A stretch of 64,000 bases of DNA from an uncultured Rickettsiales bacterium. Lineage in GTDB: Bacteria; Pseudomonadota; Alphaproteobacteria; RF32; CAG-239. Positions within the stretch are counted from its first letter, which is position 1; each line of letters opens with the position of its first letter. The position numbers and the translations under genes were made by a program. Under the pieces are notes generated by a model that saw nothing but the letters and a program-made list of their open reading frames with translations, was not told the DNA's origin and made no database searches. The DNA is taken from the NCBI GenBank assembly GCA_900551865.1, contig URXV01000006.1, forward strand, positions 1 through 64,000. Direction: 5' to 3'. Shown here in pieces: positions 57,053 through 64,000 of the stretch.

Positions 57053-58264
57053 ATGACCGAATACAAAACGATTAAAGATTTAGGCGACTTGAACGGAAAA
57101 GTTGTCATGCTGCGTGCAGACCTGAACGTTCCTATGGACGAAAATTTCAACGTTACCAATACGGCAAGAATTGACAGAACCGTTCCGACAATTAAAACAT
57201 TGATGGAAAAAGGTGCGAAGGTGGTAGTCATTTCCCACTTCGGCCGTCCTGAGGGCAAAGGCGATATGAAAAATTCTTTGTCCCATATTGTCAAAGATTT
57301 GGAAAAAGCACTGGGAAAACATGTCGTATTTGTTGACGACTGTATCGGTTCAAAAGTTGAAGATGCTGTCAAAAATATGAAAAATGACGAAGTTTTATTG
57401 TTGGAGAACCTGCGTTTTTATAACGAAGAGAAAAAGGGCGACGAAAATTTTGCCAAAGAACTGGTTAAACCTGCTGACGTCTATGTCTCAGATGCATTTT
57501 CCACCGCTCACCGCGCTCACGCTTCCATGGTTGCAGCAGCAAAACTTCTGCCGTCTGCAATGGGGCTGTTGATGGAAGAAGAAGTCAATGCGTTGTCTAC
57601 CGGCTTGAACAACCCGGTTCGCCCGCTGATTGCAATTGTCGGCGGTTCCAAAGTTTCTACCAAGCTTGACCTGCTGAACAATCTGGTTAAGAAGGTTAAC
57701 AAACTGGTCATTTCCGGCGGCATGGCGCATACTTTTATGAAAGCCAACGGCATTGATACCATTAATGAAAACAACTCTCTGGTACAGATGGATATGTTGG
57801 ATACGGCCAAAGAGATTATGGCCACAGCCAAAAGCAACAACTGTGAAATCATTCTGCCGACAGATGTTGTCGTATCCAAGGAATTCAAACCGATGGCCGA
57901 GCATAAAACTGTCGATTTGGAACATATTCCGGCGGAGGGCTGGAGCCTGCTCGACGTAGGGGAAAAGACTATTGCCGCTATCAATGCCAAGCTTGACGAA
58001 TGCAAGACCTTGGTATGGAACGGTCCGCTCGGCGTATTTGAAATGAAACCGTTTGACAATGCAACAAACAAGGTGGCACAGCATGCGGCCGAGTTGACAC
58101 AGGAAGGTAAGCTGACGTCTGTCGCCGGCGGCGGCGATACCGTTTCGGCTCTTGACAATGCCGGCGTTGCCGACAAATTTACCTACATTTCGACGGCCGG
58201 CGGCGCGTTTCTGGAATGGATGGAAGGCAAAGAGCTTCCGGGTGTTGCCGTACTTACAAAATAA
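57053..58264 (+). CDS. pgk: Phosphoglycerate kinase
   Basis: ATP-generating glycolytic step from 1,3-bisphosphoglycerate. 403 residues, start at 57053 with GAGG upstream. Motifs: VVMLRADLNVPMDE (N-domain), SHFGRPEGK, LLENLRFY, IAIVGGSKVSTKL, WNGPLGVFE and GGGDTVSAL near the C-terminus. It is probably co-transcribed with gap when the intergenic hairpin is read through, or starts from a promoter in the gap 3' end; none is obvious within the 96 bases. Confidence 0.97.
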   Translation: MTEYKTIKDLGDLNGKVVMLRADLNVPMDENFNVTNTARIDRTVPTIKTLMEKGAKVVVISHFGRPEGKGDMKNSLSHIVKDLEKALGKHVVFVDDCIGSKVEDAVKNMKNDEVLLLENLRFYNEEKKGDENFAKELVKPADVYVSDAFSTAHRAHASMVAAAKLLPSAMGLLMEEEVNALSTGLNNPVRPLIAIVGGSKVSTKLDLLNNLVKKVNKLVISGGMAHTFMKANGIDTINENNSLVQMDMLDTAKEIMATAKSNNCEIILPTDVVVSKEFKPMAEHKTVDLEHIPAEGWSLLDVGEKTIAAINAKLDECKTLVWNGPLGVFEMKPFDNATNKVAQHAAELTQEGKLTSVAGGGDTVSALDNAGVADKFTYISTAGGAFLEWMEGKELPGVAVLTK

Positions 58265-58288
58265 CCGGGAATCACGGTAAAAATAAAG

Positions 58289-58325
58289 AACAGAGGCAAG
58301 ATGTTATTTTGTCTCTGTTTTTTTA
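58289..58325 (+). terminator. Intrinsic terminator after pgk
   Basis: AACAGAGGCAA pairs with TTGTCTCTGTT (one G-T bulge-type mismatch) around a loop near 58300-58309, then TTTTTTTA. Confidence 0.65.
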
Positions 58326-58421
58326 TATTATAATATTTTGTAATATTTTTTTCATACTATCCATACTTTTGAGTATATATTTTTACTTGCTTTTAATATT
58401 TTGGCTTATAAACTTTTTTAC

Positions 58422-58438
58422 ATAACACACAGTGTTAT
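58422..58438. promoter_or_regulatory. Palindrome ATAACAC-ACA-GTGTTAT upstream of the outer-membrane protein gene
   Basis: Two perfect 7-base arms (58422-58428 and 58432-58438) with a 3-base centre, about 28 bases before the ATG at 58467. It could be an operator for a dimeric regulator or a leader hairpin; no -10/-35 with correct spacing was found to place it relative to a promoter. Confidence 0.45.
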
Positions 58439-58466
58439 ATTCCGAAACAAGATAGAGGAGTTTATC

Positions 58467-59246
58467 ATGAACTACAGAACTATGTTATTAGCAACTGCTG
58501 CGGCGCTCTTCAGCTCTCAGGCAATGGCTGCAGATTTGACCAACCCGTTCTTTACGCCGGGTCAGGGACAAATCACTTCCGATACAAACGTTGGCTATTA
58601 CCGTATCAAAGCAAAGCATGACGGCGGCGTTGCGGAAGGCTATTATGCAGCAGAAACGTTGGAATACGGAATTACCGACAAGTTCAGCATCAACGGCACT
58701 ATCGCCAATATGTTTGACACTCAGGGCGCGTATAATAACGATCATAACTTTGCATATCAAATCGGTGCAAAATATAACACTAACTGCGATAAAGTTTTGT
58801 TCCAGGTTGCGGCCAATTATATGACGTTTGAACCGCAGTCATTTTATGGAAACGAAGCTTCAAACAAGTGGTATAAGAGACTGGACGGCGAAGTCAAACT
58901 CGGTTATGACCTCGGCAACGGCCTGACTCCTTATGCTTCTTACAATATTTCCGGAAATATTGACGACAGCAACAGAGATTTGGATCAGTCGGTTAAAGCC
59001 GGTATTCATAAATATGCCGGAAAATATGCCCTTGATTTGGGTCTGCGCTATAACTTCAGCACAGACGGCGGACACAGCCTTTATGAAGGAAGTTACAATG
59101 ATTTGTGGGCCGAAGCTGCCGCAGATTACTATGTTAAGGAAAACATCGCTGTCGGCATTTACGGAAGCTATCGTATAGACGGCTCCTATGACAAAGACTT
59201 GGATTATGCTTATACAGCAGGTGCCCATGTAAAAGTTCTGTTCTAA
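58467..59246 (+). CDS. Outer-membrane beta-barrel protein
   Basis: 259 residues. Signal peptide MNYRTMLLATAAALFSSQAMA, then alternating aromatic/hydrophobic strands and a C-terminal phenylalanine (HVKVLF), all features of outer-membrane barrels. GAGGAG precedes the ATG by 7 bases. No further family can be read; the length suggests 10-12 strands. It has its own upstream spacer with the 58422 palindrome and an intrinsic terminator after it, so it is probably monocistronic. Confidence 0.8.
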   Translation: MNYRTMLLATAAALFSSQAMAADLTNPFFTPGQGQITSDTNVGYYRIKAKHDGGVAEGYYAAETLEYGITDKFSINGTIANMFDTQGAYNNDHNFAYQIGAKYNTNCDKVLFQVAANYMTFEPQSFYGNEASNKWYKRLDGEVKLGYDLGNGLTPYASYNISGNIDDSNRDLDQSVKAGIHKYAGKYALDLGLRYNFSTDGGHSLYEGSYNDLWAEAAADYYVKENIAVGIYGSYRIDGSYDKDLDYAYTAGAHVKVLF

Positions 59247-59271
59247 TCAGAATAAACAGGTTTTACCGAGG

Positions 59272-59299
59272 GAGGATTCAGAAATGAATCCTCTTTTTT
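59272..59299 (+). terminator. Intrinsic terminator after the outer-membrane barrel gene
   Basis: GAGGATTCA (59272-59280) and TGAATCCTC (59285-59293) around a GAAA tetraloop, followed by TTTTTTA. Confidence 0.85.
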
Positions 59300-59341
59300 A
59301 TATTGCAGAATAATTTTTAAAGTTTCTTAATATTAACAGCA

Positions 59342-59401
59342 TATACTGTTGACATTGCAAAGTACTAAACTAAGCGGTATATATTTATTCGGAACAGTAT
59401 A
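59342..59401. promoter_or_regulatory. Widely spaced 9-base inverted repeat before the FAD oxidoreductase gene
   Basis: TATACTGTT (59342-59350) and its reverse complement AACAGTATA (59393-59401), 42 bases apart. A TTGACA (59349-59354) overlaps the first arm. The second arm lies 35 bases before the ATG at 59436. It could be two half-sites for a regulator or a stem in the leader. Confidence 0.4.
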
Positions 59402-59435
59402 CCGTTTGCGCAAAATTATACTTCGGGAGGATAAC

Positions 59436-61001
59436 ATGGCAAAAAAAGCAATCATTATCGGCGCAGGACCGGCCGGTCTGACAGCCGCTTACGAATTATT
59501 GACGAGAACCGATATTGAGCCGGTTATTCTGGAAGAAAACGATTTTGTCGGCGGCATCAGCGCCACGCTGGATTATAAACATAATAAAATCGACATGGGA
59601 GGACACCGTTTCTTCTCTAAATCCGAACGAGTCATGGACTGGTGGCTGAGTATTCTCCCCCTGCAGGGAAAACCGGCCAAAGACGATATTCTGTTAAGCC
59701 GGGAAGTTGAATTATCCACGGCCGCCGATGCGCCGGATCCGGAAAAAACGGACAAAGTTATGCTTAAACGCCACCGCCTTTCCCGCATATATTACCTGAA
59801 AACGTTTTTCAGCTATCCGGTCAGCCTGAATATGGATACGATAAAAGGACTGGGACTGTGGCGTATGTTTAAAATCGGCTGCTCTTATCTTAAGGCTCTG
59901 GCTTTCCCGATTAAAGACGAGAAATCGCTTCAGGATTTTATGATTAACCGGTTCGGGCGAGAATTGTATCTGACCTTTTTCAAAGACTATACGGAAAAGC
60001 TCTGGGGAATTGACTGTTCTAAAATTTCTGCCGAATGGGGAGCGCAGAGGATTAAGGGCATTTCTATTTTAAAAGTTCTGAAACAAATGGCGAAAAATAT
60101 CAGCGGCAACAAAGGCGGCGCCGTAGAAACCAGTTTTATAGACAGTTTCTTTTACCCCAAATTCGGACCAGGGCACATGTGGCAAAACGTTGCCAGAGAG
60201 GTTGAAGAAAAAGGCGGAAAGATATTATGCAAGCATAAAGTCATTCGCGTGGTTAAAAAGAACGGCAGGATTGCCTCTGTCGAGGCTCTTGACGATAAAG
60301 GAAAGTTACGGGTCTTTGAAGGAGACATTTTCATTTCTACCATGCCTGTCAAGGATTTGTTTGCCAGCATGACAGATGTTCCCGCCAAAATCAAAAAGAT
60401 TGCCGACGGGCTTATGTACCGGGATTTCCGCACGGTCGGAATCCTTTTAAACAAATTGAAACTTAAAAACACAACCCATTTCAAAACAGTCAATAATATT
60501 GTGCCGGATACATGGATTTATATTCAGGAACGCGATGTAAAACTCGGGCGGCTGCAAATATTCAACAACTGGAGCCCCTATATGGTGAAAGATTTTGAAA
60601 ATACGGTATGGATTGGCCTGGAATATTTCTGCAACGAACAGGATAAAATATGGACGGATGATGACGATACTTTTATTAAATTTGCCATAGAAGAAGCATC
60701 TCAAATAGGCATTTTTGACAAGACTGACGTTTTAGACGCCTATACGCACCGTGTCAAGAAAGCTTATCCGGCTTACTTCGGAACCTATGACAAATTCGGA
60801 GATATCAAAGATTACGTAAATACCATTGACAATCTCTATCTTGTCGGCAGGAACGGCATGCACCGCTATAACAATATGGATCATTCGACGTTGGCTGCGA
60901 TGAAGACCGTAGACTTTATTCTTGGCGAATGCAATGACCGCGAGGAAATATGGTCGGTCAACACCGAAGCGGATTATCATGAAGAAAAAAAGTCTGCATA
61001 A
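59436..61001 (+). CDS. FAD-dependent oxidoreductase (HemY/UDP-galactopyranose-mutase-like fold)
   Basis: 521 residues. The N-terminal dinucleotide motif IIGAGPAGLTAAYEL and EENDFVGGISAT identify a Rossmann FAD protein; MGGHRFFSK and HRLSRIYYLKTFFSYPV are typical of a subfamily related to amine oxidases that often sits beside surface-polysaccharide genes. FLVGRNGMHRYNN-like residues (YLVGRNGMHRY) complete the FAD site. The start at 59436 has GGGAGG just upstream. The next gene is a GT-C glycosyltransferase 59 bases later in the same direction, which supports a sugar-related role. Substrate not known. Confidence 0.82.
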   Translation: MAKKAIIIGAGPAGLTAAYELLTRTDIEPVILEENDFVGGISATLDYKHNKIDMGGHRFFSKSERVMDWWLSILPLQGKPAKDDILLSREVELSTAADAPDPEKTDKVMLKRHRLSRIYYLKTFFSYPVSLNMDTIKGLGLWRMFKIGCSYLKALAFPIKDEKSLQDFMINRFGRELYLTFFKDYTEKLWGIDCSKISAEWGAQRIKGISILKVLKQMAKNISGNKGGAVETSFIDSFFYPKFGPGHMWQNVAREVEEKGGKILCKHKVIRVVKKNGRIASVEALDDKGKLRVFEGDIFISTMPVKDLFASMTDVPAKIKKIADGLMYRDFRTVGILLNKLKLKNTTHFKTVNNIVPDTWIYIQERDVKLGRLQIFNNWSPYMVKDFENTVWIGLEYFCNEQDKIWTDDDDTFIKFAIEEASQIGIFDKTDVLDAYTHRVKKAYPAYFGTYDKFGDIKDYVNTIDNLYLVGRNGMHRYNNMDHSTLAAMKTVDFILGECNDREEIWSVNTEADYHEEKKSA

Positions 61002-61060
61002 TGTTTTAAGACTATTGATTTCACAGGGTTTGAACCGGTTACAGACAAAGATAAGGAAAT

Positions 61061-62515
61061 ATGCGCAGATTTATTGAACAACAGCTTAAAGATTTTGATG
61101 ACAAGGCCCTTATCCGCATCTTTAAACTTTTTTCGGCAGCTGCGGCTTTGGTGCTTCTTTACGCCTTTTTCTTTTCGGGTTTCCAAATCGTCGACGAATT
61201 TGAACACCTGCACGCCTCTTGGCTGGTCAGTGCGGGAAAAGTTCCGTATAAAGATTTTTTTGAACATCATAATCCCCTGCTGTGGTATCTAAGCGCGCCG
61301 TTGGTCAGTTTATTCTATGATAACGCCGTTATCTTTTATGTTATGCGCGGCGTCAGCGCAGGCATTTCCGTGTTGACCCTGTTCTTTATTTACAAAACCG
61401 TTTTGCTTTATGCCTCCAGGAGCGGAGCGTGGCTGGCGGTTGCACTCACACTCGGAAATATTATCACCGTTTATAATTTCAGCCAGTTCCGACCCGACAA
61501 TTTTATGAACTGCTGCTTTATTATCGGCATTTATTATTGGTTTTGTTACATGAAGAGCCGGCAATTGAAGTCGCTCGTCCTGTCTTTTCTGGGCTTTACC
61601 TTTTCAGCCCTGTTTTTGCAGAAAATCTCCCTGTTGCTTATTGCCGTTGAATGTCTGATACTCATTATGGCCTTTGGCAAAAAAATGTCCTTTAAAGACA
61701 TTACGCTGGCGGCGCTTCCGTCTTTGGGCGCGGCTGCCGTTTTTCTGCTTTTTCTGTATCAGCAGGGCGCATTTGCCGACTATATTGAACTAAACCTCCA
61801 TTTTAACCGGGCTATGGTCGCTTACTTTGACAGAGGTTCTTTTTGGTACGGAAACTTATTGTTTTCTTTTTACGGCCTGGCCTTGCTGGCAGCCATCCTT
61901 TTCTATCGGCAGGAGAATATCTGTTTCCGAACTCTTGCGTGGATTTACGGAGCAGAGTTTATGATGCGTCATTTTTATTTTGCGCCGCATCCGAATTATT
62001 ATACGTTGCTAACCATGCTGGCGGCAATGGTTTTTGCACCTGCGGTTTCCCGCATTCTGCCCCGATACAAACTTTTCGGGCTGTTTCTGATTATTCTGCT
62101 GTTTGCAAGGCTGGGACTGCTGTTTAACACTGTGGATACCACTTCCGTCAAACATAACAGCTATAAGCACTATCTGTTGGCCGATTATGTTCATAAAAAC
62201 TCGCAGCCTGACGACTATCTAATGAACGGATATGACAAAAATTTCAACATTTACCGGCCTGATGTCAGTTATTACTGGTTCGGGCTGGATATGCTGCTGC
62301 CGATTATGGAATTGGAATATGACATCAAAGCAAAGCCCGACGTCAATGCCTTTATCGTAAAATACCGCCCGAAATTTATTTATGTGCAAAATTACCCTGA
62401 CCTCAGGGCATACAGGACTTATGGCGAAAGCAGGTTCGCCCAGACCTTTATTCCCGAACTGGTGTGGGAACTTTACAAGAAAACGCCATTTGAAAATCTG
62501 GCCGTGTTAAAGTAA
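61061..62515 (+). CDS. Multi-pass GT-C type glycosyltransferase
   Basis: 484 residues with about ten hydrophobic segments. The first periplasmic loop has DEFEHLHASWLVSAGKVPYKDFFEHHNPLLWY, with DE and HH residues in the pattern of dolichyl/undecaprenyl-phosphate-sugar transferases (GT39/GT83, ArnT or PMT-like). The C-terminal soluble end has DDYLMNGYDKNF and YVQNYPDLRAY. AAGGAAAT lies just before the ATG. With the FAD enzyme upstream it may form a lipid- or glycan-modifying unit. Donor and acceptor are not readable. Confidence 0.78.
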   Translation: MRRFIEQQLKDFDDKALIRIFKLFSAAAALVLLYAFFFSGFQIVDEFEHLHASWLVSAGKVPYKDFFEHHNPLLWYLSAPLVSLFYDNAVIFYVMRGVSAGISVLTLFFIYKTVLLYASRSGAWLAVALTLGNIITVYNFSQFRPDNFMNCCFIIGIYYWFCYMKSRQLKSLVLSFLGFTFSALFLQKISLLLIAVECLILIMAFGKKMSFKDITLAALPSLGAAAVFLLFLYQQGAFADYIELNLHFNRAMVAYFDRGSFWYGNLLFSFYGLALLAAILFYRQENICFRTLAWIYGAEFMMRHFYFAPHPNYYTLLTMLAAMVFAPAVSRILPRYKLFGLFLIILLFARLGLLFNTVDTTSVKHNSYKHYLLADYVHKNSQPDDYLMNGYDKNFNIYRPDVSYYWFGLDMLLPIMELEYDIKAKPDVNAFIVKYRPKFIYVQNYPDLRAYRTYGESRFAQTFIPELVWELYKKTPFENLAVLK

Positions 62516-62573
62516 TTTATTTTTAATTCTTTTTGTGGTATACTTATGCAAAATACGACAAAAGGAATATTCG

Positions 62574-63239
62574 ATGTTTAAGGTAATAACAGGAATTGTT
62601 TTCGGCTTTTGGTTTGCACTGGCTCCGGCTTTTGCATCAACTGTCGCCGTAGACAGCCAAGAAGCAAAAATCTGGGCAAATACCAAAGGGCAGGAACTTT
62701 TGCAGGCATTGTCCGAATCTGACCCGATATCCAAATACTCCAAGCTGGATAAGATGCTGACCGAAGACGTCAATTTGGATTATATTTCCAAATTTGTCAT
62801 CGGGAAATATGCCAGGTTAATGAACCAGGAGCAGCAAGCCCGGTACAGCGACTTATTCCACCGTTATGTTTTGAGCCTTTATAAGCAAATCAACCTTAAT
62901 TTTGATGCGGGAGCCATAGACTTTTCCATCGACAATGTGATTGAACACCCTAATTTTACAACGGTCAACTGTACGGTCGACCCTACCCGGCTGATGGCGG
63001 AATTTAAAAATCTTGAACCGCAAAAAATCCCGGTTAAGTTTAAGCTTATCCGCGGAACAAGCAATCGTATCCAGGCCGTTGACGTTGAAATTTCCGAAGT
63101 CAGTCTGGTTGTTGAATACCGCAAACAATTTTACCGGATGATACGAGATGAAGATGAGGACATGAACTGGTTTTTAGATAAGTTCAACGACAAAGTTTTA
63201 GCTAACGAAAAAGCCTTTTACAAAAATGCAGGCATATAA
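62574..63239 (+). CDS. mlaC: MlaC/Ttg2D-family periplasmic phospholipid-binding protein
   Basis: 221 residues with a signal peptide (MFKVITGIVFGFWFALAPAFA). The mature part has the MlaC pattern: LQALSESDPISKYSKLDKMLTEDVNLDYISKFVIGKYARLM..RYSDLFHRYVLSLY and VVEYRKQFYRMIR. MlaC shuttles phospholipids between the MlaA-OmpC complex and the MlaFEDB transporter; other mla genes are not adjacent. Start at 62574 is supported by AAGGAA upstream. The symbol rests on family resemblance. Confidence 0.8.
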   Translation: MFKVITGIVFGFWFALAPAFASTVAVDSQEAKIWANTKGQELLQALSESDPISKYSKLDKMLTEDVNLDYISKFVIGKYARLMNQEQQARYSDLFHRYVLSLYKQINLNFDAGAIDFSIDNVIEHPNFTTVNCTVDPTRLMAEFKNLEPQKIPVKFKLIRGTSNRIQAVDVEISEVSLVVEYRKQFYRMIRDEDEDMNWFLDKFNDKVLANEKAFYKNAGI

Positions 63240-63409
63240 ACATATTACGGTATTGCGGTTTCCGGCAATTTGCTGGTCGAAGGGAAACTATTAAAACTTT
63301 CCTGACAAGTTCTGCTTAAAAATTTTAAAATAGCATTGTATTTTTTTTTCATTATGTTAAGTTAATGGTAATTTTCGGAACAGGAACTTAAAATATAAGG
63401 ATTTTAGAA

Positions 63410-64000
63410 ATGGTAGAAAATGCCAGATATAACGGAAAAGCCTCTTTTGAAGAATGGAAAAAAGACTGGGAGCTGGAAGAGCGCTATAATTTTAAAACGA
63501 TAGAGAGCAAATGGCAGAAAATCTGGGAAGACGAGAAAGCATACAAGGTAGACATTGACCCGGAAAAAGAGAAATTTTACGCTCTGGTTGAATTTCCCTA
63601 CCCGTCCGGCGCAGGCCTCCATGTCGGGCATCCCCGTTCTTACACGGCCTTGGACGTCATTGCACGCAAAAAGCGTATGGAGGGATTGAATGTTCTGTAT
63701 CCGATGGGGTTTGACGCATTTGGCCTGCCAGCGGAAAATTACGCGGTAAAAACCGGTATTCACCCGGCAATTTCTACCAAAGCAAACATTGCCAACTTTA
63801 CACGCCAGTTGAAATCCATCGGCTTTTCGTTTGACTGGGATAGGTGTTTCAATACCTGCGACCCGGAATATTACAAATGGACGCAGTGGATGTTCCTGAA
63901 ATTTTATGAAAAGGGGCTGGCCTACAAATCTAAAATTGCAATCAACTGGTGCCCTTCCTGCAAAGTCGGTCTGGCAAATGAAGAAGTTGTCAACGGGTGT
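63410..64000 (+). CDS. leuS: Leucyl-tRNA synthetase, N-terminal part (cut by window edge)
   Basis: Class I synthetase that charges tRNA-Leu. The first 197 residues are in the window: a short N-terminal extension of about 28 residues (MVENARYNGKASFEEWKKD), the HIGH motif as HVGH (residues 71-74, in PYPSGAGLHVGH), GFDAFGLPAENYAVK, and the zinc-type NWCPSCKVGLANEEVVNGC at the end. AAGGA lies 9 bases before the ATG. The reading frame continues past base 64000. Confidence 0.95.
   Translation, partial: MVENARYNGKASFEEWKKDWELEERYNFKTIESKWQKIWEDEKAYKVDIDPEKEKFYALVEFPYPSGAGLHVGHPRSYTALDVIARKKRMEGLNVLYPMGFDAFGLPAENYAVKTGIHPAISTKANIANFTRQLKSIGFSFDWDRCFNTCDPEYYKWTQWMFLKFYEKGLAYKSKIAINWCPSCKVGLANEEVVNGC

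Noticed and set aside
63404..63763. Minus-strand 119-residue frame at the leuS start
   Set aside because: It is antisense to the clear leuS N-terminus with its HIGH motif and has no signs of its own.

Overview
The window looks like chromosomal DNA of a moderately AT-rich Gram-negative bacterium, most likely an uncultured, possibly host-associated alphaproteobacterium. The outer-membrane, lipoprotein and Mla-type genes show a Gram-negative envelope. The rimP-nusA-ylxR/L7Ae-infB-rbfA cluster, the class-IIA HAD phosphatase and the MiaB-like MtaB beside FtsY fit Alphaproteobacteria. The taxonomic placement is inferred from gene content only. I see no prophage, IS element, CRISPR array or rRNA. 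One partial tRNA-Leu lies at the left edge and one partial leuS at the right edge.

Layout. 1-6.4 kb, minus strand: tRNA-Leu(CAG), uppP, xseA, ftsY, mtaB and two paralogous GT8 glycosyltransferases, most overlapping or closely spaced. 6.6-15 kb: pgpA, a small basic protein, the ABC-F protein Uup, a Sel1-repeat protein with an MprF-type flippase-domain protein, a secreted-looking HExxH protein, mscL and a HAD phosphatase. 15-20.7 kb, minus strand: rbfA, infB, ylxR, nusA, rimP, preceded by a possible attenuator. 20.8-26.2 kb: a giant autotransporter with an ankyrin-like segment, an internal membrane segment, cysteine-rich EGF-like modules and a repetitive passenger. 26.4-36 kb: a eukaryotic-like (type 2) ileS, an orphan pilin-like protein, ruvX, a lytic transglycosylase, an unknown membrane-anchored protein and the nucleoside-salvage operon cdd-punA-deoA. 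36-52 kb: a giant AsmA-type protein, a divergent GalU, a DUF3137 protein, a SpmA-SpmB fusion with dtd, a periplasmic protein and lipoprotein pair, DUF1294 and YbjN proteins, lgt, a membrane protein with a degenerate GGDEF domain, and queA. 52-64 kb: an unknown 1188-residue protein with a duplicated domain, gap-pgk, an outer-membrane barrel, a FAD oxidoreductase with a GT-C glycosyltransferase, an MlaC-like protein and leuS.

The genes mostly serve translation and RNA processing (nusA, infB, rbfA, rimP, ileS, leuS, queA, mtaB, dtd) and envelope building (uppP, pgpA, lgt, AsmA, MlaC, GT8, GT-C, GalU, transglycosylase). The least explained parts are the autotransporter, the HExxH protein, the AsmA tail, the duplicated-domain protein, the pilin-like orphan and several structured intergenic segments. 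All functions are read from motifs by eye; no database search was run.
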